Shown here: piece after piece, positions 49,057-58,432 of the stretch
Position numbering within the stretch: the stretch's first letter is position 1
How the letters are laid out: every line of letters starts with the position of its first letter
Origin: Mucilaginibacter sp. OK283
GTDB lineage: Bacteria > Bacteroidota > Bacteroidia > Sphingobacteriales > Sphingobacteriaceae
Length of the DNA stretch: 64,000 bases
Direction: 5' to 3'
Assembly (NCBI RefSeq): GCF_900110415.1
Contig: NZ_FODR01000012.1
Span: forward strand, 186,001-250,000
Notes under the pieces: model-generated
Databases searched by the model: none
What the model saw: the letters and a program-made list of their open reading frames with translations, nothing else
Told to the model about the DNA's origin: nothing
Translations under genes and position numbers: made by a program

Positions 49057-50238
49057 TCAAAGGAATGCCGGCAGTATATAATTACAAAAGGCAGCATAAG
49101 TATTGTTTTTTATTTTCCAGTTGTTGTAATTACCCGCAGTAATTACTACTACAAGCCGCAGCGATTTGCAAAAAAATATAGCGTTGCCGCCATTGCCCTT
49201 GGCCTCGGTAATATCATAGGTTTGTTTGTTGATGGTTTCCTGGTATGTCCAAAATTGGTAACCATAGCCTCCTTTTTTTATCAGCTTTAACTCGTTACGG
49301 GCTACATGAGTGCTCAAAGAAGAATTGGCCCATGCTTTGGTTAAAACATGTTGTTTATTCCAATTGCCATCATTCATATAGAGCATGCCTATCTTTAGCA
49401 TATCTCTTGATGTTAAGCGCAGGCCCGAGGCAGCAGATGGCATGGATTTTTTAAAGAAGAGCCCGTTCCATTCAAATTTTTTGATGCCCAGCGGGACGAA
49501 TAAATACTTTTCGGCAAATTTATCTATCGGCATCCCACTGGTTTTTTTGATGATCTCGGCCAGTATTTGCGTGTTGCCGCCACTGTAAACCCAATAGCTG
49601 CCGGGCTTATATTTGGTATCCCTGTTTAATATAAACCCAATCGGATCAACAGTAAGGTTCATCCTAACCTCGCTGTTCAGCGGATTTGAATAAGAAATAT
49701 ACTCGTTCCAGCTTAAGCCGCTGGTCATGGTAAGCAGATGGCGGATGGTGATTTTTGATTTTATAGAATCGTTATACCGGGCATACTCCGGGAAGTAGTT
49801 AAAAACTGGTTCATCAATACTACCGATGAACTTATGTTCAATAGCGATACCAATACAGGCTGATACAACGCTTTTGGTAATGCTGCGGCAGTCATGAAGG
49901 TCGCTGGCCCCGTGATCGATGTATCCCAAATTTTTCCCGTTGTTTTGATCGTACCCCGCAAAGTAATGTTCATATATAAGTTTATTATCCTTCATGATTA
50001 ATAAACTGTGAATGTTAGGGAAACTATCCGCAAGTATCAGTTTTGTGAGTTGGATGATTTTAGAGGAATCTGATTTGAGTGTATCCAGGTTGTCCACAAC
50101 AATACCGTCATTTAATAGTAGTGGCTTTGAATATGAATAAACAGCCGGGCGGTAATGGCTGGTTTTACAGCCGGTAAACGCGCATAAAGCTATTATCGAC
50201 GCAAATAAACTAATGGGGATATACCTGATTGATTTCAT
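49057..50238 (-). CDS. Serine hydrolase lipoprotein, class C beta-lactamase fold
   Basis: The protein is 393 residues from 50238 (MKSIRYIPIS). A lipobox (AFTGC) anchors it to a membrane. The active-site SxxK is SITK (Ser119, Lys122), followed by the Tyr motif in WVYSGGNTQ and a late KGGYGYQFW region that stands for the KTG box. Such proteins are usually esterases or D-aminopeptidases and not true resistance enzymes. Substrate unknown. A Crp-type regulator follows upstream on the same strand. Confidence 0.88.
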   Translation of the reverse strand: MKSIRYIPISLFASIIALCAFTGCKTSHYRPAVYSYSKPLLLNDGIVVDNLDTLKSDSSKIIQLTKLILADSFPNIHSLLIMKDNKLIYEHYFAGYDQNNGKNLGYIDHGASDLHDCRSITKSVVSACIGIAIEHKFIGSIDEPVFNYFPEYARYNDSIKSKITIRHLLTMTSGLSWNEYISYSNPLNSEVRMNLTVDPIGFILNRDTKYKPGSYWVYSGGNTQILAEIIKKTSGMPIDKFAEKYLFVPLGIKKFEWNGLFFKKSMPSAASGLRLTSRDMLKIGMLYMNDGNWNKQHVLTKAWANSSLSTHVARNELKLIKKGGYGYQFWTYQETINKQTYDITEAKGNGGNAIFFCKSLRLVVVITAGNYNNWKIKNNTYAAFCNYILPAFL

Positions 50239-50300
50239 AATGCCATGTTTTGATTGAAGCAAAACTGGCGAATTATAAAAAAAGGAAAAATGAACCTATG

Positions 50301-50870
50301 TTAATAAATTTGCTTCCTGATGCGGCTGAGCGCCTGGGGCGTTATACCAATGTAGGAAGCAAGGAATTTTAGCGGGATCTCTTTAACCAGCCGGGGCTTT
50401 TCTTTAAATAAATTGAGGTATCGTTCCTTTGCCTGGTATTTTAATGCAGATAACTCTCTTTTAGCCTTAATCAGGTATATCTCTTCGCTCAAAATTCGTC
50501 CAAGAACATTTGAAACCGGCATGGTAGCATAAAGCTGCTGTAAATCATCATAAGAAAAACTCCAGATGATGGTTTCGGTAATTGTTTCTGCATTATATTC
50601 GGCAGGCTGGCGCGTCAAAAAAGAATCGTAACAGCACATAAGTTCGTTTTCAAATATGATGGCAAAGGTGATTTCTTTATCAAGCGATTGCCGGATAAAA
50701 AACCTTACAATACCTTTTTCAATAAATGAAATGCGGTTTTCAACCTGTCCTTCCTGTAACAGGAGGCTTCTTTTGGGTAACTCTTTCCGGGTCAGTTTTT
50801 TTGAGAATATTTCCCAGTCGTTATCGGCAATTGGAAAATATTTTTCAAAATAAGTTCTGAACTGATGCAT
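50301..50870 (-). CDS. Crp/Fnr family transcriptional regulator
   Basis: The 189-residue regulator starts at MHQFRTYFEKYF (50870); the longer frame to 50924 is unlikely. It has an N-terminal cNMP-binding-like barrel (LLLQEGQVENRISFIEKGIVRFF) and a C-terminal winged helix (EIPLKFLASYIGITPQALSRIRK). This Bacteroidetes subfamily usually does not bind cAMP. It is divergent from the first GH43 gene, and the serine hydrolase gene lies downstream 62 bases away. Confidence 0.9.
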   Translation of the reverse strand: MHQFRTYFEKYFPIADNDWEIFSKKLTRKELPKRSLLLQEGQVENRISFIEKGIVRFFIRQSLDKEITFAIIFENELMCCYDSFLTRQPAEYNAETITETIIWSFSYDDLQQLYATMPVSNVLGRILSEEIYLIKAKRELSALKYQAKERYLNLFKEKPRLVKEIPLKFLASYIGITPQALSRIRKQIY

Positions 50871-51280
50871 AGGTTGAAGGTGTAGCCTGCTATAGGCAGT
50901 ATACAAACTTAATAAATTAATCACGAGGACTAAATTCCGACGTTAGCTTTTGGTCGATACTGCAGCTTATTGACAAATCCGTTGAAGTTTAAAAAGAGCA
51001 GGCGGCCACTCGCCGGCTTTTAGGGACGCCGGCCCCGGCAGGAAAATTATGGAGCCTGCCATTCAAAGTTGCCACGATAAACCTGCACATAATAGGTATT
51101 AAGTTAGGCCGAATATCATTTTCCCCGGTGTTTGAGCGATTTACCCCCTTTGGCAATCATTAAAATGTTTCATATTTGAACTTCAAATAGGAAACATTTG
51201 AGCCGGCATCTTTGCCATATCGCAACCTGGATGTTATAACAGGCTGCAACCTATAAACCACAACAAAGCAACCTATAAAT
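50871..51280. other. Divergent intergenic region holding a large palindrome
   Basis: The 410 bases between the Crp gene and the first GH43 hold no gene. A GCCGGCTTTTAGGGACGCCGGC-like stem occurs near 51016, and a 37-bp palindrome lies at 51163-51199. Confidence 0.6.
51163..51199. promoter_or_regulatory. 37-bp palindrome, candidate operator of the GH43 operon
   Basis: The left half AAATGTTTCATATTTGAA and right half TTCAAATAGGAAACATTT are complementary except for one position, around a single central C. The centre is about 100 bases upstream of the GH43 start. Symmetry of this size suits a dimeric or tetrameric regulator. A CATCTTTG promoter-like element lies at 51207-51214. Confidence 0.6.
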
Positions 51281-52789
51281 ATGTGTAACTATATATTGAG
51301 TAAAAATTTCTTCATCGCACTGTTATTGGCAGCCCTGAACGGTATATGTTATGCCCAGCAGCCGGGATTTAATCCGGTTATTCCGGATTACTCCGCAGAT
51401 CCCTCGGTAGTTACGTTCAATGGCGTGTATTATCTTTACGGAACATCAGACATTGACCAGAAGCTTGACAGGATGGGCCCGCCAGTGGTATGGAAATCGC
51501 CCGACCTGATTAATTGGAGCTACAACGGGAATATATTACCGGTTATTGACTGGAGTAAGCCTTATACTTACAAAGACCGGAATGGCGCGGATAAAACCGG
51601 TTACTTCCGTTTTTGGGCGCCAGGGAAGGTATTTAAAAAGGATGGTGCATACCAAATGTTTGCTACCATTGTTAAACCCGACGGGCAGGTGGGTACCTAC
51701 CTGCTGGCAGCCGCGATACCCGAGGGGCCATTTCATTTTACTAATGGCACGGGTGTTTACTTCAACGAACCCGAAAAAGCCGGCCAAGAGACTAAACCCG
51801 TAGCGAATGATATTGACGGCGACCCGTTTGTTGATGATGACGGGTCGGCCTACCTGGTGTGGAGGAAAAGAAATATATCGAAACTTAGCCCCGACTGGAA
51901 AACCCTGACAGGAGATAAAATACTTATACAAACCTCGCGGTCCGGCTACTCTGAAGGCCCTTTCCTGTTTAAGCGCAAGGGGATTTATTATTATGTTTAT
52001 ACACTAAGTGGCGGCTCCAACTATGTGTATGCTTATATGATGAGCAAAACCGGCCCCCTGGGGCCGTATTCGGCCCCTTCCGGTCCGGATATTATACTAC
52101 AGTCAGATATCGCTGCCAATGTTTGGGGGCCGGGGCATGGCAACGTATTTGAAATGCCGGGCACCGGGCAATACGTTTTCTTTTACCTGGAATATGGTAA
52201 TGGTTATACAACCCGGCAGGTTTTTGCCAATAAACTGGATTTTAATGCTGATGGCACCATCAAACCCGTGAAGGTAAACCGCGCCGGCATAGGCTCACTG
52301 TTAAAAAACAGCTACCCCGTGGCCATAAAGCCAGTGGCTGTTAAGGCATCGGGCTTCAAGCCTGATTCTTTAATCAAGTCTATTATCGACACCGCGATAT
52401 CCGGTATTGCAGGCATTGCTCCCCGCGATAAGGGCGAAGGCGTTGTTGCCGTTCAGCGTATCATGAATGGTAAGCCCGAAAATGCGGTGGATGGCAACAA
52501 CGGGACTTTCTGGATGGCATCCGGTAAAGATACCCAGCCCTGGCTTGAAGCCGACCTGGGATCGCCTAAAAAGATTAACAGGTGCGAGTTGTATTTTGTG
52601 GCCTCCACCTTAGGGCATACCTGGAAGCTGGAGAAATCAACCGACGGAAAAAAGTGGTTAACGGTTAAAACAAATACCGAAACTGTAGTGCGGTCGCCGG
52701 AGGTTGCCGGTAAAATAGGATTGGCGAGGTATGTTAGGGTAACCATACTATCCGGTGCGCCGGGCCTATGGGAAATGAAGCTATATTAA
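51281..52789 (+). CDS. Secreted GH43 glycosidase with a C-terminal discoidin-type domain
   Basis: The 502-residue protein has a signal peptide (to CYAQ, near 26). The five-bladed GH43 propeller holds the catalytic Asp base in YSADPSVVTF, the modulating Asp in DGDPFVDDDGSAYLVW and the acid Glu in SEGPFLFKRKG. A F5/8-type C (carbohydrate-binding) domain follows from about 390 (NAVDGNNGTFW). Likely alpha-L-arabinofuranosidase or beta-xylosidase, extracytoplasmic. First of three GH43 genes on the plus strand, spaced 18 and 93 bases. Confidence 0.88.
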   Translation: MCNYILSKNFFIALLLAALNGICYAQQPGFNPVIPDYSADPSVVTFNGVYYLYGTSDIDQKLDRMGPPVVWKSPDLINWSYNGNILPVIDWSKPYTYKDRNGADKTGYFRFWAPGKVFKKDGAYQMFATIVKPDGQVGTYLLAAAIPEGPFHFTNGTGVYFNEPEKAGQETKPVANDIDGDPFVDDDGSAYLVWRKRNISKLSPDWKTLTGDKILIQTSRSGYSEGPFLFKRKGIYYYVYTLSGGSNYVYAYMMSKTGPLGPYSAPSGPDIILQSDIAANVWGPGHGNVFEMPGTGQYVFFYLEYGNGYTTRQVFANKLDFNADGTIKPVKVNRAGIGSLLKNSYPVAIKPVAVKASGFKPDSLIKSIIDTAISGIAGIAPRDKGEGVVAVQRIMNGKPENAVDGNNGTFWMASGKDTQPWLEADLGSPKKINRCELYFVASTLGHTWKLEKSTDGKKWLTVKTNTETVVRSPEVAGKIGLARYVRVTILSGAPGLWEMKLY

Positions 52790-52807
52790 TGCCATCACAC
52801 CGAAAAG

Positions 52808-54577
52808 ATGAACCAACATACAAAAGATTATATTTTACAAATGTTCAGGGCCGTTGCCCTCGTTTCCGGCCTGGTACTATTAACTGTATTTTGGGGATGC
52901 AACGACTTGCGTGCACAGAACCGGCAAAAAGCACGATACACCATATGTAACCCGCTGGACCTTGACTACAGATTTTGCCTTGATACGCCATCGCGCAGGG
53001 AGGCTGCCGACCCTGCCGTCATCGTTTTTAAAGGCGAATACTACCTTTTTGCTTCCAAATCGGGAGGATATTGGCACTCGCCCGACCTGAAGCAATGGAA
53101 ACTTATAAAAACGAATGATTTGCCGTTGGAAGATTATGCGCCAACCGCCGTGGTAATAGGAGATACGGTTTTGTTTATGGCCTCTACCGGAAAGGATGGA
53201 GGCAAGATTTACAAAACGGGTAATCCGCAAAGCGGAAAGTGGACAGTTGCCAATCCGGCGTTTCCGATTAGCCTGGTTGACCCGGATTTGTTTCTTGATG
53301 ATGATAACCGGCTTTATCTTTATTATGGCTGCTCAAATATCAATCCCATTTTTGTTGTAGAGCTCGACATGAAAACCCTGATGCCCAAAGCGCCGGCTGT
53401 TTCGCTTATCAATAGCGATCGTTCTGTTAATGGCTGGGAACGCTCGGGTGAGCATAACGAACTGCCCTCACGGCCATGGATTGAGGGGGCGTGGATGACA
53501 AAAGTTAAAGGAAAATATTACCTGCAATATGCTTGTCCCGAAACAGAATTTAAAAGCTATTCGGATGGGCTTTACACAGGCGATTCGCCGGTAGGCCCTT
53601 TCCACCTGGCCCCGAATAATCCGTTTTCTGCCAGGCAGGGAGGCTTTATAGGCAGCGCGGGCCATAGCAGTACCTTCCAGGACAAATACGGTAATTATTG
53701 GAGAATCTCGACAATGACCATATCGGTACATCACCGGTATGAGCGCCGGTTGGGAATTTTTCCGGCTTTCTTCCGGTCCCCGGATGACGCTTATACTTAC
53801 ACCGGTTATGGCGACTATCCTTTTTTTGTACCTGATAGCCGGATAAGCGACCCCCCTGATCTGGCTACAGGATGGGCGTTGCTGTCTTACAACAAGCCGG
53901 TTTCGGTTTCGTCCCAAATTAAGGGGCATGAGGCTTCATTGGCGACGGATGAGGATGTCAGGACATATTGGAGCGCTGCAACCGGCAGTGATAAGGAATG
54001 GATAAGTATGGATTTGAAAGCCAGAAGCAGAATTAATGCGATACAAATTAACTTTGCCGATCATCATGCCGGGATATATGGGCGGAAACCCAATGCCGCT
54101 TATGATTATTTACTGGAAGTATCGGCCGACAATGCCCATTGGAAATTAATAAACAATACCTGGTTAACAGCGCTGGATAACCCACACCCCTATATTGAAT
54201 TGGTTAAACCTGTAATTGCAAGGTATGTGCGTATCAGGAACGTAAGTGTTCCCGGCGGCACTTTCGCATTATGGGGGCTGCGGATATTTGGGAAGCCATT
54301 ACAGCAACTGCCCAAAGAAAAAATTACTTTTACTGCAGTGAGGGATAGTGCCGACAGGTGCCGTATTCGTTTAAACTGGCCTGCCGCTCAATCTTCAGCA
54401 GGCTATAATATCAGGTATGGCATAGCACCCGGCAAATTGTATCAGAACTACCAGGTAAATGGAAAAAACGGTGCCGAAATTGGAAATTTAAATAGCAAAC
54501 AAAGCTATTACTTTACTGTGGAGCGTTTTAACGAAAACGGCATCGTCAAAAGCGGTCACGTCGTATTCATTAAATGA
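52808..54577 (+). CDS. GH43-type lipoprotein with discoidin and FN3 domains
   Basis: The protein is 589 residues. A hydrophobic N-terminus with WGC lipobox suggests outer-membrane anchoring. The GH43 core has EAADPAVIVFKGEYYLFASK, LVDPDLFLDDDNRLYLYYG and the acid Glu in WIEGAWMTKV. A F5/8-type C domain (about 375-490, SLATDEDVRTYWSA) and a C-terminal fibronectin III-like domain (about 500-589) follow. Same operon as the other two GH43 genes. Probably acts on arabinoxylan- or arabinan-type glycans. Confidence 0.85.
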   Translation: MNQHTKDYILQMFRAVALVSGLVLLTVFWGCNDLRAQNRQKARYTICNPLDLDYRFCLDTPSRREAADPAVIVFKGEYYLFASKSGGYWHSPDLKQWKLIKTNDLPLEDYAPTAVVIGDTVLFMASTGKDGGKIYKTGNPQSGKWTVANPAFPISLVDPDLFLDDDNRLYLYYGCSNINPIFVVELDMKTLMPKAPAVSLINSDRSVNGWERSGEHNELPSRPWIEGAWMTKVKGKYYLQYACPETEFKSYSDGLYTGDSPVGPFHLAPNNPFSARQGGFIGSAGHSSTFQDKYGNYWRISTMTISVHHRYERRLGIFPAFFRSPDDAYTYTGYGDYPFFVPDSRISDPPDLATGWALLSYNKPVSVSSQIKGHEASLATDEDVRTYWSAATGSDKEWISMDLKARSRINAIQINFADHHAGIYGRKPNAAYDYLLEVSADNAHWKLINNTWLTALDNPHPYIELVKPVIARYVRIRNVSVPGGTFALWGLRIFGKPLQQLPKEKITFTAVRDSADRCRIRLNWPAAQSSAGYNIRYGIAPGKLYQNYQVNGKNGAEIGNLNSKQSYYFTVERFNENGIVKSGHVVFIK

Positions 54578-54670
54578 CACCACCGGCGAATATGGATTTA
54601 TCCTGAACGATGTTGCCGCTGGGTAATAATACAAAATAACTGCATTGACAGATTTTAACCAACAATAAAA

Positions 54671-55612
54671 ATGATGAAAAAAACGGTACTTATTCAACTG
54701 ATCGCCTTGCTGACAGTGCGCGCCGGCGTAGCTAATGCGCAAACAAAGCTTGATACCAATGCAAAGCAATTTTTCCTTTTTTCGTATTTTGTTGAGCAGG
54801 ACGCCGGTGTTAACCTTGCTATAAGCACAAATGGTATCAATTGGCTGCCCGTTAACCACGGAAAGGTTGTAGCAACACCACAGGTGGGCGAAAAGCTGAT
54901 CAGGGACCCCAGCATCAACCTGGGAGCAGATGGAATTTTCCGGATGGTATGGACCACAGGGTGGAAAGGTAAGAACATTGGCTATGCCGAATCCAAAGAT
55001 CCGGCAAAATGGGGAGAGGAAAAAGCCATTCCTGTAGGTTCAGGTATAGATAGTACCAACAATTGCTGGGCACCCGAAATATTTTTTAACCCTCAAAAGA
55101 AAAACTATATGATCTATTGGTCGTCAAATATCGGTCCGTGGAAAAAAGGAGGAGAAGGCAGGATATATTTTGTAACTACAAAGGATTTCAAGGTATTTAG
55201 CAAGCCCGCTGTTCTTTTCCGCAACGGATCGCCGGCGGGCGGTGCAGCCGGCAACCAGGGGCCGATAGATGCTTTTATTTATAAGGACCACAAACGCTAC
55301 CTTTTATTTTATAAAAAGGACGATAACACCCATATTCCTAATATTTATTATCGGGCCAGCCAAAGCCCGGAAGGGCCCTGGGGCGATGAACATGGGCCGG
55401 TGACCCCATCAACAGGTGATGAAGGCCCGTCGATAGTAAAAATAGGTTCAAACTATTGCATGTTTACAGATCCCTTCGAGAGCGATTTTGCCTACATATT
55501 TACCTCGAAAGATCTGAACACTTGGAAACGCCAACCAACTGATCTTAAAATGGCGCACGGAACGGTTATCGAAATTTCTAAACAAACAGCCCTTAAACTA
55601 TTGAACGAATAA
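54671..55612 (+). CDS. GH43 glycosidase, short form
   Basis: The 313-residue single-domain protein has a signal peptide (to ANAQ, near 24). GH43 marks are KLIRDPSINLGADG, NCWAPEIFF and EGPSIVKIGSNYCMFTDP, with the WAPE motif typical of the family, and a Glu acid candidate in it or in DEGPS. It lacks the extra binding domains of its neighbours. Third gene of the GH43 trio, ended by a bidirectional terminator. No SusC/SusD pair adjoins. Confidence 0.85.
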   Translation: MMKKTVLIQLIALLTVRAGVANAQTKLDTNAKQFFLFSYFVEQDAGVNLAISTNGINWLPVNHGKVVATPQVGEKLIRDPSINLGADGIFRMVWTTGWKGKNIGYAESKDPAKWGEEKAIPVGSGIDSTNNCWAPEIFFNPQKKNYMIYWSSNIGPWKKGGEGRIYFVTTKDFKVFSKPAVLFRNGSPAGGAAGNQGPIDAFIYKDHKRYLLFYKKDDNTHIPNIYYRASQSPEGPWGDEHGPVTPSTGDEGPSIVKIGSNYCMFTDPFESDFAYIFTSKDLNTWKRQPTDLKMAHGTVIEISKQTALKLLNE

Positions 55613-55703
55613 ACTATTCGCCCTTGTTGGTGTCATCCCTAACCTGGACAGGTTAGCTGTAAATGATTTAAACAGATAACATCCGATTTTATATATAGAG
55701 ACT

Positions 55704-55741
55704 AACAAAATGCCTCTGAATTTTTTCAGGGGCATTTTGTT
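55704..55741. terminator. Bidirectional terminator between GH43 and hpt
   Basis: AACAAAATGCC plus TCTG pairs with CAGG plus GGCATTTTGTT around a T-rich loop. A- and T-runs on both sides suit both converging genes. Confidence 0.75.
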
Positions 55742-55802
55742 GGGATGTTAGATATCGGAAAATAATTCAGCCCGATTTTAAAATTCCACCTCGAAAATCA
55801 AT

Positions 55803-56339
55803 CTATACCTTCTTATAAATAGCATCCAAATTCCTGCCCATTTCTTTATAATCCAGCCCATAGCCCACTACAAATTCATTTTCGATTTCAAAACCAACAT
55901 ATTTTAGCTCGTCAATTTTCTTTTGCAGGGCAGCAGGCTTTAACAACAATGAACATACTTTAATAGAAGCCGGACCACGTTGTTTCAATTTGTCTATCAG
56001 GTAATGTACGGTGTTTCCGGTATCAACAATATCCTCAATAATCAGCACGTCGCGGCCTTTTATATCCACAATTAAATCAATATCGTCGCGGATTTTCAGT
56101 TTACTGGTAGTGCCGCCATAATAGGAGGCCAGCTTTGTGAACGAGATTTCGCAGGGGATAGAAATTTGCTTTATCAGGTCGGCAATAAACAAGAAGCTTC
56201 CGTTAAGTACTCCCACAAATACCGGAATACTCTGTTTAAAATCTTCATTTAACTGTAGGCCAATAGCTTTTACACGTTCTTCAATCGTTTCGGCATTAAT
56301 AAGGGGCTCAAACTCAAGGTCTGCAATTTTAATTTTCAT
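55803..56339 (-). CDS. hpt: Hypoxanthine phosphoribosyltransferase
   Basis: Salvages hypoxanthine and guanine to IMP and GMP with PRPP. The 178-residue protein starts at 56339 (MKIKIADLEFEP); the frame to 56381 is an extension. The PRPP loop is VLIIEDIVDTGNT; the flexible-loop Ser-Tyr is in KLASYYGGTTS; FVVGYGLDYKEM holds the C-terminal base-binding part. Divergent from the M16 peptidase gene. Confidence 0.95.
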   Translation of the reverse strand: MKIKIADLEFEPLINAETIEERVKAIGLQLNEDFKQSIPVFVGVLNGSFLFIADLIKQISIPCEISFTKLASYYGGTTSKLKIRDDIDLIVDIKGRDVLIIEDIVDTGNTVHYLIDKLKQRGPASIKVCSLLLKPAALQKKIDELKYVGFEIENEFVVGYGLDYKEMGRNLDAIYKKV

Positions 56340-56474
56340 TGATCGATTTATTTTTACGGGGTATTGCCGGTTATATCGCATTACTGTTAATGCTTCGGCG
56401 GTACAAATTTAATCTACTAAAATAGTAAAATCGCTTGCAAGTTGTGCGTAAAATAATTGTAACATATATAACGT

Positions 56475-56482
56475 TATCTTTG
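56475..56482 (+). promoter_or_regulatory. -7 element of the M16 peptidase gene
   Basis: TATCTTTG matches TAnnTTTG and ends 9 bases before the ATG, implying a very short leader. No good -33 element is visible. Confidence 0.45.
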
Positions 56483-56491
56483 CACTCTTAT

Positions 56492-57721
56492 ATGATCGAC
56501 TACCAGGCCCACACCTTAGCCAATGGCATCCGTATTTTGTACAAACAATCGCCATTTACAATAACGCATTGCTGCTTTATTGTAAACGCAGGCTCGCGCG
56601 ATGAAGCCAACCGGCAGGAAGGCCTTGCCCATTTTATTGAGCACCTGTTGTTTAAAGAAACAGAACGGCGCAACACCAACCAGATCCTGAACAGGCTGGA
56701 GCTTGTTGGTGCCGATTTAAACGCTTATACTACCAAAGAATATACCTGCATCCACGCCTCATTGCTTAACCAGCACCTGGAACGGGCTATTGATTTGTTT
56801 GAGGATATTCTGTTCCATTCTACCTTCCCCGAAGATGAACAGGAAAAGGAACGCGGCGTAATACTTGACGAGATAGCCTCATACCTCGATCAGCCCGAAG
56901 AAGCCATACAAGACGACTTTGAGGAATTGCTGTTTAAGGACCATCCTTTTGGTAAAAACATTTTGGGTACACCTGAAACCGTTGGCCGCATGAACAGCGA
57001 TGATATGCGGGCCTTTATTAAAGCCAATTACAGCACATCCGAAATGATATTTGCTGTACATGGCAACTACGATTTTAAGAAGGTAGTAAAGCTGTGCGAA
57101 AAATATTTCGGCGGGATAGAGGCTCATCACCCCAAAAAAAACAGGATTGCACCAAAGGCAAATAACAGCGGCATTGTAATTGTTAAAAAGCCAATATCGC
57201 AAACGCATTGTATTATTGGCGGGCAGGCTTACCCATCATCTCATCGGCATAAATACGGGTTATTACTGCTTAATAACTTGTTGGGCGGCATGGGGATGAG
57301 CAGCCGTTTAAATCTCGAGATCCGCGAAAAGTATGGCATCGCTTACACCATCGAATCAAACTATACCCCGTTTAGCGATACCGGTATTTTCTCGGTTTAC
57401 TTTGGCACGGATAACGAAAAGGCCGAAAAGGCGTCGCGCCTGGTACACAAGGAACTGAAGAAGCTACGCGATCAAAAACTGGGCACCCTGCAGTTGCACC
57501 AGGCCAAGCAAAAGTTTATTGGGCAAATAGCTCTTGCCGAAGAGAACCGCATGAGCCTGATTATATCAATGGCCAAAAGCCTGCTGGATTTTAATCATAT
57601 TGATACGCTGGAAGATATTTTCGACAAAATAAATGCCGTTACCGCCGAACAATTGCTGGAAATAGGCAACGAAATATTTGATAATGACAGGCTTATTACA
57701 TTGAAGTTTGAGCCTAAGTAA
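56492..57721 (+). CDS. M16 family zinc metallopeptidase
   Basis: The 409-residue M16/pitrilysin-type peptidase starts at ATG 56492 (MIDYQAHTLANG); the longer frame starts too close to hpt control sequences. The inverted zinc motif is HFIEHLLF (His47, Glu50, His51). GVILDEIASYLDQPEE and GTPETVG are further marks. A second, inactive half has the RLNLEIREKYGIAY segment. It is cytoplasmic by sequence, as in the YmxG/processing-peptidase-like group. Followed by def 20 bases downstream. Confidence 0.92.
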   Translation: MIDYQAHTLANGIRILYKQSPFTITHCCFIVNAGSRDEANRQEGLAHFIEHLLFKETERRNTNQILNRLELVGADLNAYTTKEYTCIHASLLNQHLERAIDLFEDILFHSTFPEDEQEKERGVILDEIASYLDQPEEAIQDDFEELLFKDHPFGKNILGTPETVGRMNSDDMRAFIKANYSTSEMIFAVHGNYDFKKVVKLCEKYFGGIEAHHPKKNRIAPKANNSGIVIVKKPISQTHCIIGGQAYPSSHRHKYGLLLLNNLLGGMGMSSRLNLEIREKYGIAYTIESNYTPFSDTGIFSVYFGTDNEKAEKASRLVHKELKKLRDQKLGTLQLHQAKQKFIGQIALAEENRMSLIISMAKSLLDFNHIDTLEDIFDKINAVTAEQLLEIGNEIFDNDRLITLKFEPK

Positions 57722-57737
57722 TAAACCTGTATTTTTG
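57707..57737 (+). promoter_or_regulatory. Consensus promoter of def
   Basis: TTTG (57707-57710), 19 bases, then TATTTTTG (57730-57737): a full match to the Bacteroidetes consensus. The ATG of def is only four bases further, so the transcript is likely leaderless. The -33 element lies in the M16 gene. Confidence 0.65.
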
Positions 57738-57741
57738 CAAA

Positions 57742-58314
57742 ATGAAGTACCCTATCATCGCTTACGGAGACCCTGTTTTAAGAAAGAAAGCAACAGCCAT
57801 TGAGCCGGATGAATATCCACATATTAAAGAATTAGTTAATAACATGTTTGAAACTATGTACGGTGCTCGTGGCGTTGGCCTGGCAGCCCCGCAGGTAGGC
57901 ATGTCTATGCGTTTGTTTGTGGTTGATGCCACCCCGTTTGATGATGATGAACCCGAACTTAAAGACTTTAAGAAAGCATTTATAAACGCAACTATAATAG
58001 ACGAAACCGGCGAAGAGTGGGGCTTTAACGAAGGCTGCCTGAGCATTCCGGATATTCGTGAAGATGTTTACCGTAAACCGGTTATCAGGATATCCTACTA
58101 CGATGAAAACTGGAAACACTACGAAGAGACCTTTAAAGGCATGGCCGCCCGTATTATCCAGCACGAATATGACCACATTGAAGGTAAACTATTTACCGAT
58201 AAACTGAGCCCGCTACGCAAACGCCTTATCGAAAAAAAACTGAACGATATTTCAAAAGGCGCTGTGAATGTTGAATATAAGATGAAATTTCCGGCTGTTA
58301 AAAAGGGGAGATAA
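57742..58314 (+). CDS. def: Peptide deformylase
   Basis: Removes the formyl group from new N-terminal methionine. The 190-residue protein has the three family motifs: GVGLAAPQVG, EGCLSIP with the metal Cys, and HEYDHIEG with two metal His and the catalytic Glu. It lies 20 bases after the M16 gene and has its own perfect promoter. Confidence 0.96.
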   Translation: MKYPIIAYGDPVLRKKATAIEPDEYPHIKELVNNMFETMYGARGVGLAAPQVGMSMRLFVVDATPFDDDEPELKDFKKAFINATIIDETGEEWGFNEGCLSIPDIREDVYRKPVIRISYYDENWKHYEETFKGMAARIIQHEYDHIEGKLFTDKLSPLRKRLIEKKLNDISKGAVNVEYKMKFPAVKKGR

Positions 58315-58432
58315 GTCTGAAGTTTTAAGTCATTAGTCAGAAGTCAACATATCTTATAAAAGCAAGCCTACATCAGTAGGTTTTTTTATTGCACCAAAAC
58401 AGACTTTTGACTTTATACTCCGGGCTTACGAC

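Noticed and set aside
49057..50238. Antibiotic-resistance beta-lactamase
   Set aside because: The fold and SxxK fit, but lipoprotein anchoring and divergence point to a general serine hydrolase; resistance cannot be claimed.
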